Of a DNA stretch of 64,000 bases, positions 25,506 to 34,127 are shown piece by piece. The position numbers and the translations under genes were made by a program. Position 1 is the stretch's first letter. Each line of letters starts with the position of its first letter. A model generated the notes under the pieces. That model saw nothing but the letters and a program-made list of their open reading frames with translations. It was not told the DNA's origin and searched no databases. The DNA lies in assembly GCA_035547915.1 (NCBI GenBank), contig DASZTS010000024.1:1-64000 (forward strand), in the 5' to 3' direction. The DNA comes from DASSFG01 sp035547915. GTDB taxonomy: Bacteria; Planctomycetota; Planctomycetia; Pirellulales; JAICIG01.

Positions 25506-26660
25506 ATGACCGAGCTTGAGAACGATTCTGACGCCGCGGTTTGGGATCAATTTCGCCGCTTGATGCCGTGCGCGGAACGTTGGGCGTACTTCGACCACGC
25601 GGCGGTCGCACCCCTTTCGTTGCCGGCGCAGTTGGCGCTGACGAACTGGGCGAAGGAATTCGCCGAACACGGCGCGGTCGATTGGTTGCAATGGGCGGCG
25701 GAGTTGGAGCATCTGCGCCGTCGAGCGGCCGATCTGTTGCACGCCGACGTATCCGAGATCGCGCTCGTGCACAACACGACGGAAGGTATCAACCTGGTGG
25801 CCGAAGGTTTTCCGTGGCAATCCGGCGACAACGTGGTGATCTTCGACGACGAGTTCCCCAGCAATGTCTATCCCTGGATGAACCTGGAGCCGCGTGGAGT
25901 GGAGCTCCGCCGCGTCCCCGCGGGTAACCGGCCCTCGTTGGACGATCTGGCGAAATCGTGCGATAAGCGGACACGCGTGGTCAGTGTGAGCTGGGTCGGT
26001 TTCGCCAGTGGATGGCGTCACGACCTGGACGAGTTGGCCGAGATCGTACACCGTCGTGGCGCACTCCTGTTTCTCGACGCCATCCAGGGGCTCGGTGTCT
26101 TTCCCCTGGACGTGCAGGCGACGCCGATCGATTTTCTCGCGGCCGACGGGCATAAATGGCTGTTGGGCCCGGAGGGGGCTGGTTTGTTCTATCTGCGTCG
26201 TGAACATCTCGATCGTTTGCGGCCGATCGGCCTGGGTTGGAATAGCGTGCAACACGCGCACGACTTCAGCAAGATCGAGTTGCGCCTCAAGGCCTCGGCA
26301 GGACGTTACGAGGGGGGCACCTACAATATGCCGGGCCTGCTGGCGCTGGGTGCCAGTCTCGAGATGCTGGGCGACTACCCTCCCGAACAGCTCTCCCAAC
26401 GCATCGTCGCGCTGACCGATGAGATCTATCGTCGCTTGCCGCAAATCGGCGCCGTGAATGCGAGCGAGCGCGAACCTGAGCACGCCAGCGGCATCTTATC
26501 GTTCGACCTCCCGGGGCGCAACCTGGCCGACGTCCGCCGCCAATGCCGTCAGCGGCAGGTGGTGCTGAGCTGCCGAGGTGGGAGGCTGCGCGTCAGTCCG
26601 CACGCGTACAATAATGCAGAGGATATCGACCGACTGTTTGAGGCCTTGACTGCCAAGTAA
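25506..26660 (+). CDS. Class V aminotransferase (cysteine-desulfurase-like fold)
   Basis: 384 residues. Fold type I PLP enzyme: IALVHNTTEGINLVAEGF for phosphate binding, DELAEIVHRRGALLFLDAIQGLGVFPLDV with the cofactor Asp, and the Schiff-base lysine in AADGHKWLLGPEGAGLFYLR. It ends like the isopenicillin-N-epimerase/Csd branch (RLRVSPHAYNNAEDIDRLFEAL). Without a clear active-site cysteine loop, it cannot be called a true cysteine desulfurase. ATG 25506 is preceded by a TTG that could also start. It forms a probable operon with the methyltransferase (6-base gap). Confidence 0.85.
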   Translation: MTELENDSDAAVWDQFRRLMPCAERWAYFDHAAVAPLSLPAQLALTNWAKEFAEHGAVDWLQWAAELEHLRRRAADLLHADVSEIALVHNTTEGINLVAEGFPWQSGDNVVIFDDEFPSNVYPWMNLEPRGVELRRVPAGNRPSLDDLAKSCDKRTRVVSVSWVGFASGWRHDLDELAEIVHRRGALLFLDAIQGLGVFPLDVQATPIDFLAADGHKWLLGPEGAGLFYLRREHLDRLRPIGLGWNSVQHAHDFSKIELRLKASAGRYEGGTYNMPGLLALGASLEMLGDYPPEQLSQRIVALTDEIYRRLPQIGAVNASEREPEHASGILSFDLPGRNLADVRRQCRQRQVVLSCRGGRLRVSPHAYNNAEDIDRLFEALTAK

Positions 26661-26666
26661 CCGAAC

Positions 26667-27452
26667 ATGAGTAGTACGCCGGAATCGACGTCACCGGTCA
26701 ACGCCTGGGACGCCGCGCTTTACGACAATCGCCACGCGTTTGTCCACCGCTACGGGGCCGACTTGTTGGATTTGCTGCAACCGCAATCCGGCCAGCGCGT
26801 GCTCGACCTGGGGTGCGGTACAGGGCACCTCACCGCAGCCATTGCCGAGCGCGGGGCCGCGGTCGTCGGTATCGATGCCTCTGCCGAGATGATCGACCAG
26901 GCCCGGCGGAATTTTCCCGCGATCGAATTCCACGTGGCCGATGCCCGCGAGTATCGATCGCAGGAACCGTTCGATGCCGTCTTCTCGAACGCTGCCCTGC
27001 ATTGGGTCAAGCCCGCCGAAGCCGCGGTGCAGACGGTCGCGGCCGCGCTCAAGCCAGGCGGACGCTTTGTGGCCGAGTTCGGAGGGCACGGCAACGTGCG
27101 GTATATCCTGGCCGAACTGCACGCCGCCGTAAGCCTCGTAACGGGCACAAACCCCGGCGACTTCAATCCTTGGTATTTCCCCAGCGTGGGCGAGTATGCC
27201 GGCTTGCTGGAACGTGCTGGGCTCGAAGTCCGATATGCGTTCCTCTTCGACCGGCCGACGCCCCTCGATGAGGGTGAGGCGGGCATGGCGAACTGGTTGG
27301 CCATGTTCGGCCAACCCTGCCTGATGACCGTCCCCGCCGACCTACGCCCGGCGGTAATCACGGCGGCGATCGAGCGGATGCGTCCGCGTCTATGGAACGC
27401 CGGGGGCTGGACGGCCGACTATCGGCGGCTGCGCATCGTGGCCGTCAAATAG
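26667..27452 (+). CDS. SAM-dependent class I methyltransferase
   Basis: 261 residues. SAM-binding motif I is VLDLGCGTGHLTAAIAERGA, the acidic end of strand 2 is VVGIDASAEMID, and motif post-I is HVADAREYRSQEPFDAVFSNAALHWV. The sequence resembles the trans-aconitate methyltransferase / UbiE-like group acting on small molecules. It lies immediately after the PLP enzyme gene on the same strand, implying a shared, unknown pathway. No membrane segment. Confidence 0.85.
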   Translation: MSSTPESTSPVNAWDAALYDNRHAFVHRYGADLLDLLQPQSGQRVLDLGCGTGHLTAAIAERGAAVVGIDASAEMIDQARRNFPAIEFHVADAREYRSQEPFDAVFSNAALHWVKPAEAAVQTVAAALKPGGRFVAEFGGHGNVRYILAELHAAVSLVTGTNPGDFNPWYFPSVGEYAGLLERAGLEVRYAFLFDRPTPLDEGEAGMANWLAMFGQPCLMTVPADLRPAVITAAIERMRPRLWNAGGWTADYRRLRIVAVK

Positions 27453-27471
27453 CGACGGCGAATGCCCCCGT

Positions 27472-27894
27472 TCACCTGCCGCTCGGCTTGTCGGTGCCGC
27501 GAATGGGTACCGGGTGACGTTGATCGCCCATCGCTTCGACCGCGACGTACACAACCTCGGCCTCGGTGAGCTTGACGGGCTGGCCGTTGCGGTCGGCTTC
27601 GACCTCGACGTGAACCGTGATCGACGTGGTACCCACGCGCACCAACCGCGTCCAAAAGCTCACCAGGTCGCCCACGAAGACGGGTTTGTGGAACTCGACC
27701 TGGTTCATAGCCACGGTCACGATGAGCCGCTCGGGCCAACCCGCCGAACGGATCTCGTGCAACGCGCCCACCGCGCCGGCCTGGTCGATGTGGCTGAGAA
27801 GCACCCCGCCGAAGATGGTGCCGAAGGGGTTCGTATCGCGCGGCATCATCACGGCCTTGAGCGCCAGGTATCGGGCGGGGGTCGGCTCGGTCAT
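27472..27894 (-). CDS. Hotdog-fold acyl-CoA thioesterase (YciA-like)
   Basis: 140 residues. Motifs of the acyl-CoA hydrolase hotdog family: VMMPRDTNPFGTIFGGVLLSHIDQAGAVGA (catalytic Asp after the FGG loop), MNQVEFHKPVFVGDLVSFW and TSITVHVEVEADR. It should hydrolyse acyl-CoA to free acid and CoA. Its ATG overlaps the stop of the upstream ECF sigma gene by 4 bases (minus strand), so translation is probably coupled, an odd pairing of a sigma factor with a metabolic enzyme. Confidence 0.88.
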   Translation of the reverse strand: MTEPTPARYLALKAVMMPRDTNPFGTIFGGVLLSHIDQAGAVGALHEIRSAGWPERLIVTVAMNQVEFHKPVFVGDLVSFWTRLVRVGTTSITVHVEVEADRNGQPVKLTEAEVVYVAVEAMGDQRHPVPIRGTDKPSGR

Positions 27895-28529
27895 GACTCG
27901 GACGCTTGCGATGGGGGATCTTGGAGGAGGGCGCGCAGCCGGCGGACGGCCCGCAGGTAGCGCATGCCGGCGGCCGGTTCGCTGAGCCCCAAGGCTTGCG
28001 CCGTTTCCTGGTTGGAGAGCTGTTCGAAATGCCGCAGTAGAATCACCTCGCGATCATTGTCTTCCAATTCTTCCAGCGCGGCCTGGAACCGCCGTTCGAG
28101 TTCGTGGCGCGTGGCCGCGGCAGCGGGAGTCAGTTCGCGGTCGCAGAGTTGGGCCGCGAGGTCGATCGTCGAATGGTCCAGCGTGGCGCGGGCGGCGAGC
28201 GACTGTTCACGGTCGAGACTGCGCCGCGCCGCCACGCGATGCCGGCGATGGGCATCGATCAATCGGTCGCGGGCGATCTGGTGCAGCCAGAGACGGAACG
28301 GAAGCTGCGGATCCTGAAGGTACTCCTGCAACCGCCGGTTGGCCTCGATCAGCGCGTCCTGCACGATGTCGCTGGCATCGACGCGCTGCTGCAACACCCG
28401 ATCCATCCGCAGCGCGACCATCCGCCGCAAGGCATCGCGGTGACGGTCGAGCAGTTCGCTCACCGCCTCGCGCTCGCCCGCGCGGGCCTGCCCCAACAAC
28501 TCCTGCGTCTTCTCGGCGTCGGGCCACAT
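27891..28529 (-). CDS. ECF-type sigma factor
   Basis: 212 residues from ATG 28529. Region 2: RVDASDIVQDALIEANRRL and FRLWLHQIARDRLIDAHRRHRVAARR; region 4: LEDNDREVILLRHFEQLSNQETAQALGLSEPAAGMRYLRAVRRLRALL. It matches the planctomycete-expanded ECF group with the DASDIVQDALIEA signature and an alternating linker (LTPAAAATRHELERRF). There is no kinase or anti-sigma gene next to it. The frame extends upstream to 28682, but those residues overlap the 3' end of the phyH gene and look unrelated. It lies in an apparent phyH-sigma-thioesterase operon. Confidence 0.88.
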   Translation of the reverse strand: MWPDAEKTQELLGQARAGEREAVSELLDRHRDALRRMVALRMDRVLQQRVDASDIVQDALIEANRRLQEYLQDPQLPFRLWLHQIARDRLIDAHRRHRVAARRSLDREQSLAARATLDHSTIDLAAQLCDRELTPAAAATRHELERRFQAALEELEDNDREVILLRHFEQLSNQETAQALGLSEPAAGMRYLRAVRRLRALLQDPPSQASES

Positions 28530-28567
28530 GCGGAGGCCTTTTATGGTTAGAGCAGGGTGAACAGCGA

Positions 28568-29452
28568 TCAGCCGGTTCGTATCGCAGGATCGTACAACAG
28601 TGGAAAAAAAGTGCCATCCATTGGTTGGCCGGCCGGAACCGGCGGTACCCCGTCGAGCAGCGGTTCGTTCGCGGCGGAGCAAACGCCATCCCGAAAGACA
28701 TTGATGACGGTCGCTCGGCGCGGGCCGTCGGTGCGATTCTCATACGAGCCGTGGACCATCAACGGATGATGAAACGATGCCTCGCCGCGCCGCAGCTCGA
28801 TCGCCACGGGCTTGAACGCGGTGCGCTGTTCCTCGTCGAGCACGCTCTGAATGGCGTCCATATCGCCCGCCAAACCGGTGACGGGGAGCAACGGCCAGCG
28901 GTGGCTGCCGGGGATGTATTGCAGGCAACCGTTGTCGCGCGTGGCATCATCGAGCGCTATCCAACAGGTGAGATGGGCCATCGGCAACGTGCGCGTCCAA
29001 TAAGAATAGTCCTGGTGCCAGGCCACAACGCCCCCGTGCTGGGCCGGCTTGCAGAAGAGCTGGTCGTGCCAGAACCGCACCGCGCCTCCCAAAAGCTGCG
29101 ACGCCGGCGTCGTGAAGGCCGGGTTCCAGAGCAGATCGTGAAAGCCGGCCGCGATCCGCCAGGCACCCAGAGCGTGAAAGAGCACACGGCTGCGATCGGC
29201 CGACTCGTTCGAGTGAAACTCGTAGAACAGGCTGTTCGCGGGATGGTTCGGATCGACGAGCGAATGCAGTTCCTCGCGGAGGCGAGCCACCTGATCATCA
29301 TCGAGCAGCCGCACACCCGCCACATAGCCGTCGCGCCGGTAATGAGCGAGCTGCTCGTCCGTCAACCGGTATCGGTGTCGGCCCGCATCGCTCCTGGGCA
29401 GATCGAATAAGTCGCTGACGAGCTCATGTCGCTCCGCGAGATCGGCGACCAT
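28568..29452 (-). CDS. Phytanoyl-CoA dioxygenase family protein
   Basis: 294 residues. Fe(II)/2-oxoglutarate oxygenase of the PhyH type. The iron triad is seen as HxD in VVAWHQDYSYW and a distal His in HHPLMVHGSYENRT, with a 2-oxoglutarate-binding Arg in the following GPRRATVINVF. The fold markers HYRRDGYVAGVRLLDDDQVARLREEL and DNGCLQYIPGSHRW are clear. Such proteins hydroxylate lipids or small secondary metabolites; the substrate is not readable. It is the first gene of the probable operon with the sigma factor (38-base gap) and the thioesterase. Confidence 0.9.
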   Translation of the reverse strand: MVADLAERHELVSDLFDLPRSDAGRHRYRLTDEQLAHYRRDGYVAGVRLLDDDQVARLREELHSLVDPNHPANSLFYEFHSNESADRSRVLFHALGAWRIAAGFHDLLWNPAFTTPASQLLGGAVRFWHDQLFCKPAQHGGVVAWHQDYSYWTRTLPMAHLTCWIALDDATRDNGCLQYIPGSHRWPLLPVTGLAGDMDAIQSVLDEEQRTAFKPVAIELRRGEASFHHPLMVHGSYENRTDGPRRATVINVFRDGVCSAANEPLLDGVPPVPAGQPMDGTFFPLLYDPAIRTG

Positions 29453-29742
29453 GCAGACGGTTACCTCCTAAAGACTTGTCCGAGTACCCGTATCGGATGT
29501 TACGGGGTCCCAGTTATGCAGCATTTCTGCAGATGGATTCTAAACCACGCGGCTGGCAGAGTTTGCGCCGGCAACGGCCAACCCTATCGATTCTCCTCAG
29601 CCGAGCCCCAGGCGACAAGGGCCCTCGTTTCGTCGGTTTGAAGAAGCCGATACGTCGGCGCGCTAAGTCCACCCTTGGCTTGGCGAGAGGCTTTTCTCGA
29701 AACCGCTTTCGAATACGAGCAACAACCGTGGCTATAAGGGGA
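29453..29742. other. Intergenic region between pyk and phyH
   Basis: 290 bases without a supportable gene. A small stem GCCGATACGTCGGC sits near 29648-29661. It should hold the phyH promoter (left part, read leftwards) and the end of the pyk transcript. Confidence 0.4.
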
Positions 29743-31200
29743 TCAGGCAGCCGACGGTTTGCGCACTTCATGCACTACGAGCATGTTATGCCCAGAGGCC
29801 ATCAGTCCGATGCCGCTGACGAACACCACATGGTCGCCCGGCGATAGCTTACCCGTCGTATGTCCCCAACTCTCGATGTGATCGATGAGCTGGTCGCTCT
29901 GCCGCGCGGGAACATTGTCGAGCGGAGTCACACCCCAGTAGAGACACATCTGCCGCGACACGGCCGGCAAATCTGAAACGGCTACGATCGGCACGTGCGT
30001 CCGCAGCTTCGAGAGGGCGAGCGCCGTCGCGCCACTGTGCGTGACGACGACGATCAATCGGGCTTCGAGCTGCGAGGCGATGAATTGCACGCCGTACACG
30101 ACCGCCTCGGTGACCCGGTGCAGATCCTCGATGCGCACGTCCGACAAGGGCTGTGCCGCCCGGCCGCGCAGCAGCGGCTCGGTCGCGACCGCGATGCGGT
30201 TCATCATCTCGACGGCCTCGCGGGGATACTTGCCCACGGCCGTTTCGCCCGAGAGCATGCAGGCGTCGCAACCGTCGAGGATGGCGTTGGCCACGTCGGT
30301 CACCTCGGCGCGCGTCGGATGCCGCGAGTGCTGCATGCTGTCGAGCATCTGCGTGGCGATGATCACCGGCTTGCGATGGCGATTGCAGACCGAGACGATC
30401 TGCTTCTGCGCCACCGGCATGTGGGCGACGTCGATCTCGACGCCCAAATCGCCACGGGCCACCATCACGCCGTCGGCGGCGGCCACGATCTCTTCGAGCC
30501 GGCCCAGCGCCTCGGGCTTTTCGATCTTGGCGATCACCATGGCTCGCGACCCGTGGGCCCGCAACACGGCCTTGAGCGCGAGCACCTCGTCGGGCGAACG
30601 TACGAAACTGAGCCCGACGAAGTCGATGCCGTGCTGTGCCGCCCAGATGGCATGCGTGCAATCCTCCTCGCTCATGGCCGGCAACCCCAGCTTGACGCCC
30701 GGCAGGTTGATGCCTTGCCGGCTGCGCACCAGACCGGATTGTGTCACGCGGCAGAGGGCCGCGTCGGGTTCGCGTTCTTCCACGACCAGGCTTACGGTGC
30801 CGTCGGCCAGCATGACACGATCGCCCACCTTGAGCTCGTCAATAAGTCGAACGTAGTTGCTCACCAACTCGTCTGGTTGGGATGCGGTGTCACCCCGCAC
30901 GAACCGCAGGCGGGCATCTTGGTCGCACTGCACCTCACCACCGGGCAGTTCACCCAAGCGGATCTTGGGACCGGCCAGGTCGGCCAGGACACCGATCGGC
31001 CGCCCCACGGCTTCGCCCACTCGGCGGATGGCCGCGAGGTTCACCTGCTGGGAATCGATGCCGCCGTGGGCCATGTTGATGCGGAACACATCGACCCCCG
31101 ATCGGACCAACTCGGCGAGTTGGTTCTCTTGGCAGCAGGCCGGCCCGACCGTGGCGATAACTTTCGTGCGGGCGAAAGGGGTGGCAGACGTTTCGGCCAT
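29743..31200 (-). CDS. pyk: Pyruvate kinase
   Basis: 485 residues. Glycolytic enzyme converting phosphoenolpyruvate and ADP to pyruvate and ATP. It has KVIATVGPACCQ at the N-terminus, RINMAHGG, the B-domain (VSLVVEER), the signature AKIEKPEALGRLEEIVAAADGVMVARGDLGVEI, MLDSMQHSRHPTRAEVTDVANAILDGCDACMLSGETAVGKYP and the C-terminal allosteric domain. The usual STRPN-type catalytic region reads RINMAHG instead of RLNxSHG, a common variant. It stands alone on the minus strand. Confidence 0.97.
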   Translation of the reverse strand: MAETSATPFARTKVIATVGPACCQENQLAELVRSGVDVFRINMAHGGIDSQQVNLAAIRRVGEAVGRPIGVLADLAGPKIRLGELPGGEVQCDQDARLRFVRGDTASQPDELVSNYVRLIDELKVGDRVMLADGTVSLVVEEREPDAALCRVTQSGLVRSRQGINLPGVKLGLPAMSEEDCTHAIWAAQHGIDFVGLSFVRSPDEVLALKAVLRAHGSRAMVIAKIEKPEALGRLEEIVAAADGVMVARGDLGVEIDVAHMPVAQKQIVSVCNRHRKPVIIATQMLDSMQHSRHPTRAEVTDVANAILDGCDACMLSGETAVGKYPREAVEMMNRIAVATEPLLRGRAAQPLSDVRIEDLHRVTEAVVYGVQFIASQLEARLIVVVTHSGATALALSKLRTHVPIVAVSDLPAVSRQMCLYWGVTPLDNVPARQSDQLIDHIESWGHTTGKLSPGDHVVFVSGIGLMASGHNMLVVHEVRKPSAA

Positions 31201-31352
31201 GAATCGCTCCGTTGCTCAGTTCCGTTGACGAAGGGCTCGCTCGACGACCATACTGCGCGAGCCTTGTCGCCGGGATGAGGGGTGCGAGACACACCGCGGC
31301 GACGACGGCCCCCGTACGCGGTGGGCGACGGCGGCCACCACACTTTAGCGAC

Positions 31353-31925
31353 GTGATCGCGTGCGTGCCAGTGGACGATCCAACCGTAACCAATTCTGAA
31401 CAGAACCGGCCGACCGTCGTGCGAAGGTCGTTTCGCATCGGTGACGTGGCCCTGGGCATGGCGGTGGGCGCGGTCGGGCTGCTCATCGCCTTGGCCATCG
31501 TTTCCCGCCATCAGGCCGTGCCGGCACTGACCAGCGAAGCGCTGGCAGCCGCTCAGTCGCGCTGGGAGCAGCACGGTCCGGCAAACTATCGCATCGACTT
31601 GGAAGTGGCCGGCAGGCAGGCGAGCCGCTATCACGTCGAAGTGCGCGGCGGTAAGCCGACGCAAGTGTTGCGCAACGATCGGCCGATCCCATCACGAAGC
31701 TGGTACTATTGGACGGTGCCCGGACTCTTCGAAGTGTTGGACCACGACATGGATTGCTCCGAGGATCCGACGCGCGGCTTCGGCGCTCGGCCCGGCAGCC
31801 GGGCGGTCCTGCGGGCCGACTTCGACCCCGACCTGGGTTATCCACGTAAGTTCCAGCGGCTGATCATGGGCGAGCCGCATCTCGACATGACGTGGGACGT
31901 GACGGCGTTCGACACCGATCGTTAG
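31353..31925 (+). CDS. DUF6174-like membrane-anchored protein
   Basis: About 190 residues. A transmembrane helix GMAVGAVGLLIALAIVSRHQ near residues 35-55 is followed by an outside domain: RWEQHGPANYRIDLEVAG, YHVEVRGGKPTQVLRNDRPI, then LGYPRKFQRLIMGEPHLDMTWDVTAF. This matches the DUF6174 pattern (xANYxxxV ... GxVxxV ... YP). The start is uncertain: GTG 31353 was chosen since the frame before it is Arg/Pro-rich noise. It is divergent from pyk. Function unknown. Confidence 0.6.
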   Translation: MIACVPVDDPTVTNSEQNRPTVVRRSFRIGDVALGMAVGAVGLLIALAIVSRHQAVPALTSEALAAAQSRWEQHGPANYRIDLEVAGRQASRYHVEVRGGKPTQVLRNDRPIPSRSWYYWTVPGLFEVLDHDMDCSEDPTRGFGARPGSRAVLRADFDPDLGYPRKFQRLIMGEPHLDMTWDVTAFDTDR

Positions 31926-31943
31926 TCCGCCGCCAACCGAGCT

Positions 31944-32050
31944 TTAGAGCAATCGGCAAAACCGAATCAAGCTCCGACAAACTGGGCGTTTCGCGGCCGA
32001 TTTTTCGCCCTGCGACATTCCGACTTCCCGGTGCTGTCGGCCTTTCTTAG
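31944..32050 (+). repeat. Palindromic intergenic repeat, copy C
   Basis: 107 bp, opposite orientation to copies A and B. Begins TTTAGAGCAATCGGCAAAACC and ends GTCGGCCTTTCTTAG. Shares GGAAGTCGGAA, AAAATCGGCCG and GATTCGGTTT with copy A when reverse complemented. It follows the DUF6174-like gene by 19 bases and lies about 90 bases before dapL. Confidence 0.8.
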
Positions 32051-32140
32051 CGGTCGAGCCGCACGGCCAAACGGTGCTTGTGGCCCCGCGGCGCGGCTGG
32101 TAACTTGACTTGATTCCGCCTCTTACGAGCCGCAACATCC

Positions 32141-33373
32141 ATGAGCGATCCCTATTTCCAGTCCCTGTTTGCCGAGCGAATCGGCGGAGCCAATTACGGC
32201 AAGGGGACCGAGATTTACAAGTTCGAAAAGATCAAGCGGGCCAAGCGAAAGGCGCTTGCCGACCATCCGGAGCGACGGCTCATCGACTTCGGCATCGGTG
32301 AGAACGACGAACCGGCCGACGAATCGGTGCGCGCCGTGATGGCCGCCGAGATCCACAAGCCCGAGAACCGTGGCTATGCCGACAACGGCATCGCCGCCTT
32401 CAAAGAAGCGGCCGCCCGCTTCATGAAGCGTCATTTCGGCGTCGAACTCGATCCGACCAAGGAGGTTAATCACTCGATCGGGTCGAAACCCGCACTCGCC
32501 ATGTTGCCGGCGGCTTTCATCAACCCGGGCGATGTCACCCTGATGACGGTGCCCGGTTATCCGGTAGCGGGGACGCATACGAAATATTACGGCGGCGAGG
32601 TCCATCGCCTGCCCCTGTTGGCCGCGAACGACTTTTTTCCGGACCTGGAGTCGCTGCCAGCCGATATCCGCCGCCGCGCCAAACTGCTGGTGCTGAACTA
32701 CCCGAATAGCCCGACGGGGAAGTTGGCCAACCGTGATTTCTATCGGCGGGTGATCGACTTCGCTCAGAAAAACCAGGTGGTGGTCGTGCAGGATGCCGCA
32801 CACATCTTGCTGAGCTACGAAAGCGAACCATTAAGTTTTCTACAGGTTCCGGGGGCCAAGGAGGTGGGCGTCGAAGTCCATTCGCTCTCCAAGGGCTTCC
32901 ATATGATCGGCTGGCGCATGGGCTGGGTGTGCGGCAACGAGCGGATCGTCCAGGCCTTTGCCGACATCAAGGACAACAGCGATTCGGGACAGTTCATCGC
33001 CATCCAGAAGGCCGCCGCCGCGGCCCTCGACAATGAGAACATCCCGTCGCGCGTTCGCGAAAAGTACCGTCGGCGGTTGGAAAAGCTGGTGACGGTCCTG
33101 CGCCGCTCGGGTTTCGATTGCAAAATGCCCGGCGGCACCTACTTCCTCTACACGCCGAGCCCGCGGGGACTGCGTGGCGGCCCGCGGTTTGAGACGGCTG
33201 AAGCGGCCAGCCAGTATCTGATCACCGAACAATCGATCTGTACGGTGCCCTGGGACGATGCCGGCAGCTTCCTGCGTTTCAGCGTTACGTACGAAGCGGC
33301 CGACGAAGCTGCCGAAGACAGGCTGATGCAGGAGACCGAGGAGCGGCTGAAGAAAATCTGTCCGGAGTTTTAG
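32141..33373 (+). CDS. dapL: LL-diaminopimelate aminotransferase
   Basis: 410 residues. One-step conversion of tetrahydrodipicolinate to LL-diaminopimelate with glutamate as donor, in the lysine and peptidoglycan-precursor pathway of plants, Chlamydiae and many planctomycetes. Seen: IDFGIGENDEPADESV, NRGYADNGIAAFKEAAARFM, NHSIGSKPALAMLPAAFINPGD, TVPGYPVAGTHTKYYGGEV, LNYPNSPTGKLA, QDAAHILLSY and the PLP lysine in VHSLSKGFHMIGWRMGWVCG. Length fits the family. Its TAG stop is embedded in repeat copy D. The gene before it is unrelated. Confidence 0.93.
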   Translation: MSDPYFQSLFAERIGGANYGKGTEIYKFEKIKRAKRKALADHPERRLIDFGIGENDEPADESVRAVMAAEIHKPENRGYADNGIAAFKEAAARFMKRHFGVELDPTKEVNHSIGSKPALAMLPAAFINPGDVTLMTVPGYPVAGTHTKYYGGEVHRLPLLAANDFFPDLESLPADIRRRAKLLVLNYPNSPTGKLANRDFYRRVIDFAQKNQVVVVQDAAHILLSYESEPLSFLQVPGAKEVGVEVHSLSKGFHMIGWRMGWVCGNERIVQAFADIKDNSDSGQFIAIQKAAAAALDNENIPSRVREKYRRRLEKLVTVLRRSGFDCKMPGGTYFLYTPSPRGLRGGPRFETAEAASQYLITEQSICTVPWDDAGSFLRFSVTYEAADEAAEDRLMQETEERLKKICPEF

Positions 33374-33466
33374 AGCAAGACAAAACCGATCGACAAAAGA
33401 TCGGCGCCGCACCACCGATCTTTTGCCAACAGCGCTCCGGCTTTCAGATTTGTCAGCCGCTCTTAG
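33370..33466 (+). repeat. Palindromic intergenic repeat, copy D
   Basis: 97 bp, same orientation as copy C. Starts TTAGAGCAAGACAAAACCG and ends TTGTCAGCCGCTCTTAG, matching the reverse complement of copy B (TAAGAGCGGCTGAC). The central stem CAAAAGATCGG / CCGATCTTTTG is a perfect 11-bp pair. The dapL stop codon TAG lies within its first bases. Confidence 0.8.
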
Positions 33467-33490
33467 GGCTGAATGGCGGCCTTGTGGCCC

Positions 33491-33513
33491 TCTGCCGATC
33501 TGCGATCGGCAGA
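33491..33513 (+). promoter_or_regulatory. Strong short hairpin in the ribH leader
   Basis: Perfect 10-bp stem TCTGCCGATC / GATCGGCAGA with a 3-base loop TGC, 65 bases before the ribH ATG. There is no T-tract after it, so it is not a standard terminator on the plus strand. It could be an mRNA processing or stability structure. No FMN riboswitch elements were recognised around it. Confidence 0.4.
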
Positions 33514-33578
33514 CGTGTCAATGTGGAGGACACACTCCGAGAGCCGGCCGGTACGGGGGGTAGTCAAGGGATTTCGAA

Positions 33579-34058
33579 ATGCCCAGGATCTTCGAAGGCC
33601 GCGTGGTAGGTGGCACGGGCCGCTTTTCCATCGTGGTATCGCGCTATAATGAGACAATAACCTCGCGCTTGTTGAGTGCCGCGGTGGACACGCTCGTCGC
33701 GCACGGCATTGCCGACGACGCCATCGATGTGTCGTGGGTGCCTGGGGCCTTCGAGATTCCGTTGCTCGCTGCCCGTCAGGCTCGCAGCGGCCGCTACCAG
33801 GCCGTGCTTTGCCTGGGTGCGGTGATTCGCGGTGAAACCACGCACGACCAACACATCAACCGCGCGGTGAGTGGAGAACTGGCCCGCATCGCCGTCGAGA
33901 GCGGCGTACCGGTCTTGTTCGGAGTTTTAACGTGCGATAGTCTCGAACAGGCGATCCATCGGTCAGGCGGCAACGTCGGAAACAAAGGCACCGAATGCGC
34001 GACGGCCGCTTTGCAGATGGTGGATCTCCTGAAACAAATGAGCAGTGCGGAAGAATGA
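33579..34058 (+). CDS. ribH: 6,7-dimethyl-8-ribityllumazine synthase
   Basis: 159 residues. Penultimate step of riboflavin synthesis, condensing the aminouracil with dihydroxybutanone phosphate. Motifs: FSIVVSRYNETITSRLL, SWVPGAFEIPLLA, YQAVLCLGAVIRGETTHDQHINRAV with the catalytic His, and VPVLFGVLTCDSLEQAIHRSG. AAGGGA lies about 9 bases before the ATG. It heads ribH-nusB-ftsY; ribH-nusB adjacency is common in bacteria. Confidence 0.97.
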   Translation: MPRIFEGRVVGGTGRFSIVVSRYNETITSRLLSAAVDTLVAHGIADDAIDVSWVPGAFEIPLLAARQARSGRYQAVLCLGAVIRGETTHDQHINRAVSGELARIAVESGVPVLFGVLTCDSLEQAIHRSGGNVGNKGTECATAALQMVDLLKQMSSAEE

Positions 34059-34127
34059 ATCGTCACCGATCCGCGTGGGCAACGTTTTTTCCTCACTTTG
34101 TCCTGAACGACCGCTGAGCCCCAACCC

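Noticed and set aside
28540..28600. Possible further repeat copy (TTAGAGCAGGG) between the sigma and phyH genes
   Set aside because: Only the first bases match; the rest has no palindromic structure and part lies inside the phyH coding end.
29995..31278. 427-codon plus-strand open frame opposite pyruvate kinase
   Set aside because: Antisense shadow of a conserved enzyme gene; no domain or start context of its own.
33374..33578. FMN riboswitch before ribH
   Set aside because: The conserved internal segments of the RFN element were not found; only repeat D and a simple hairpin occur.
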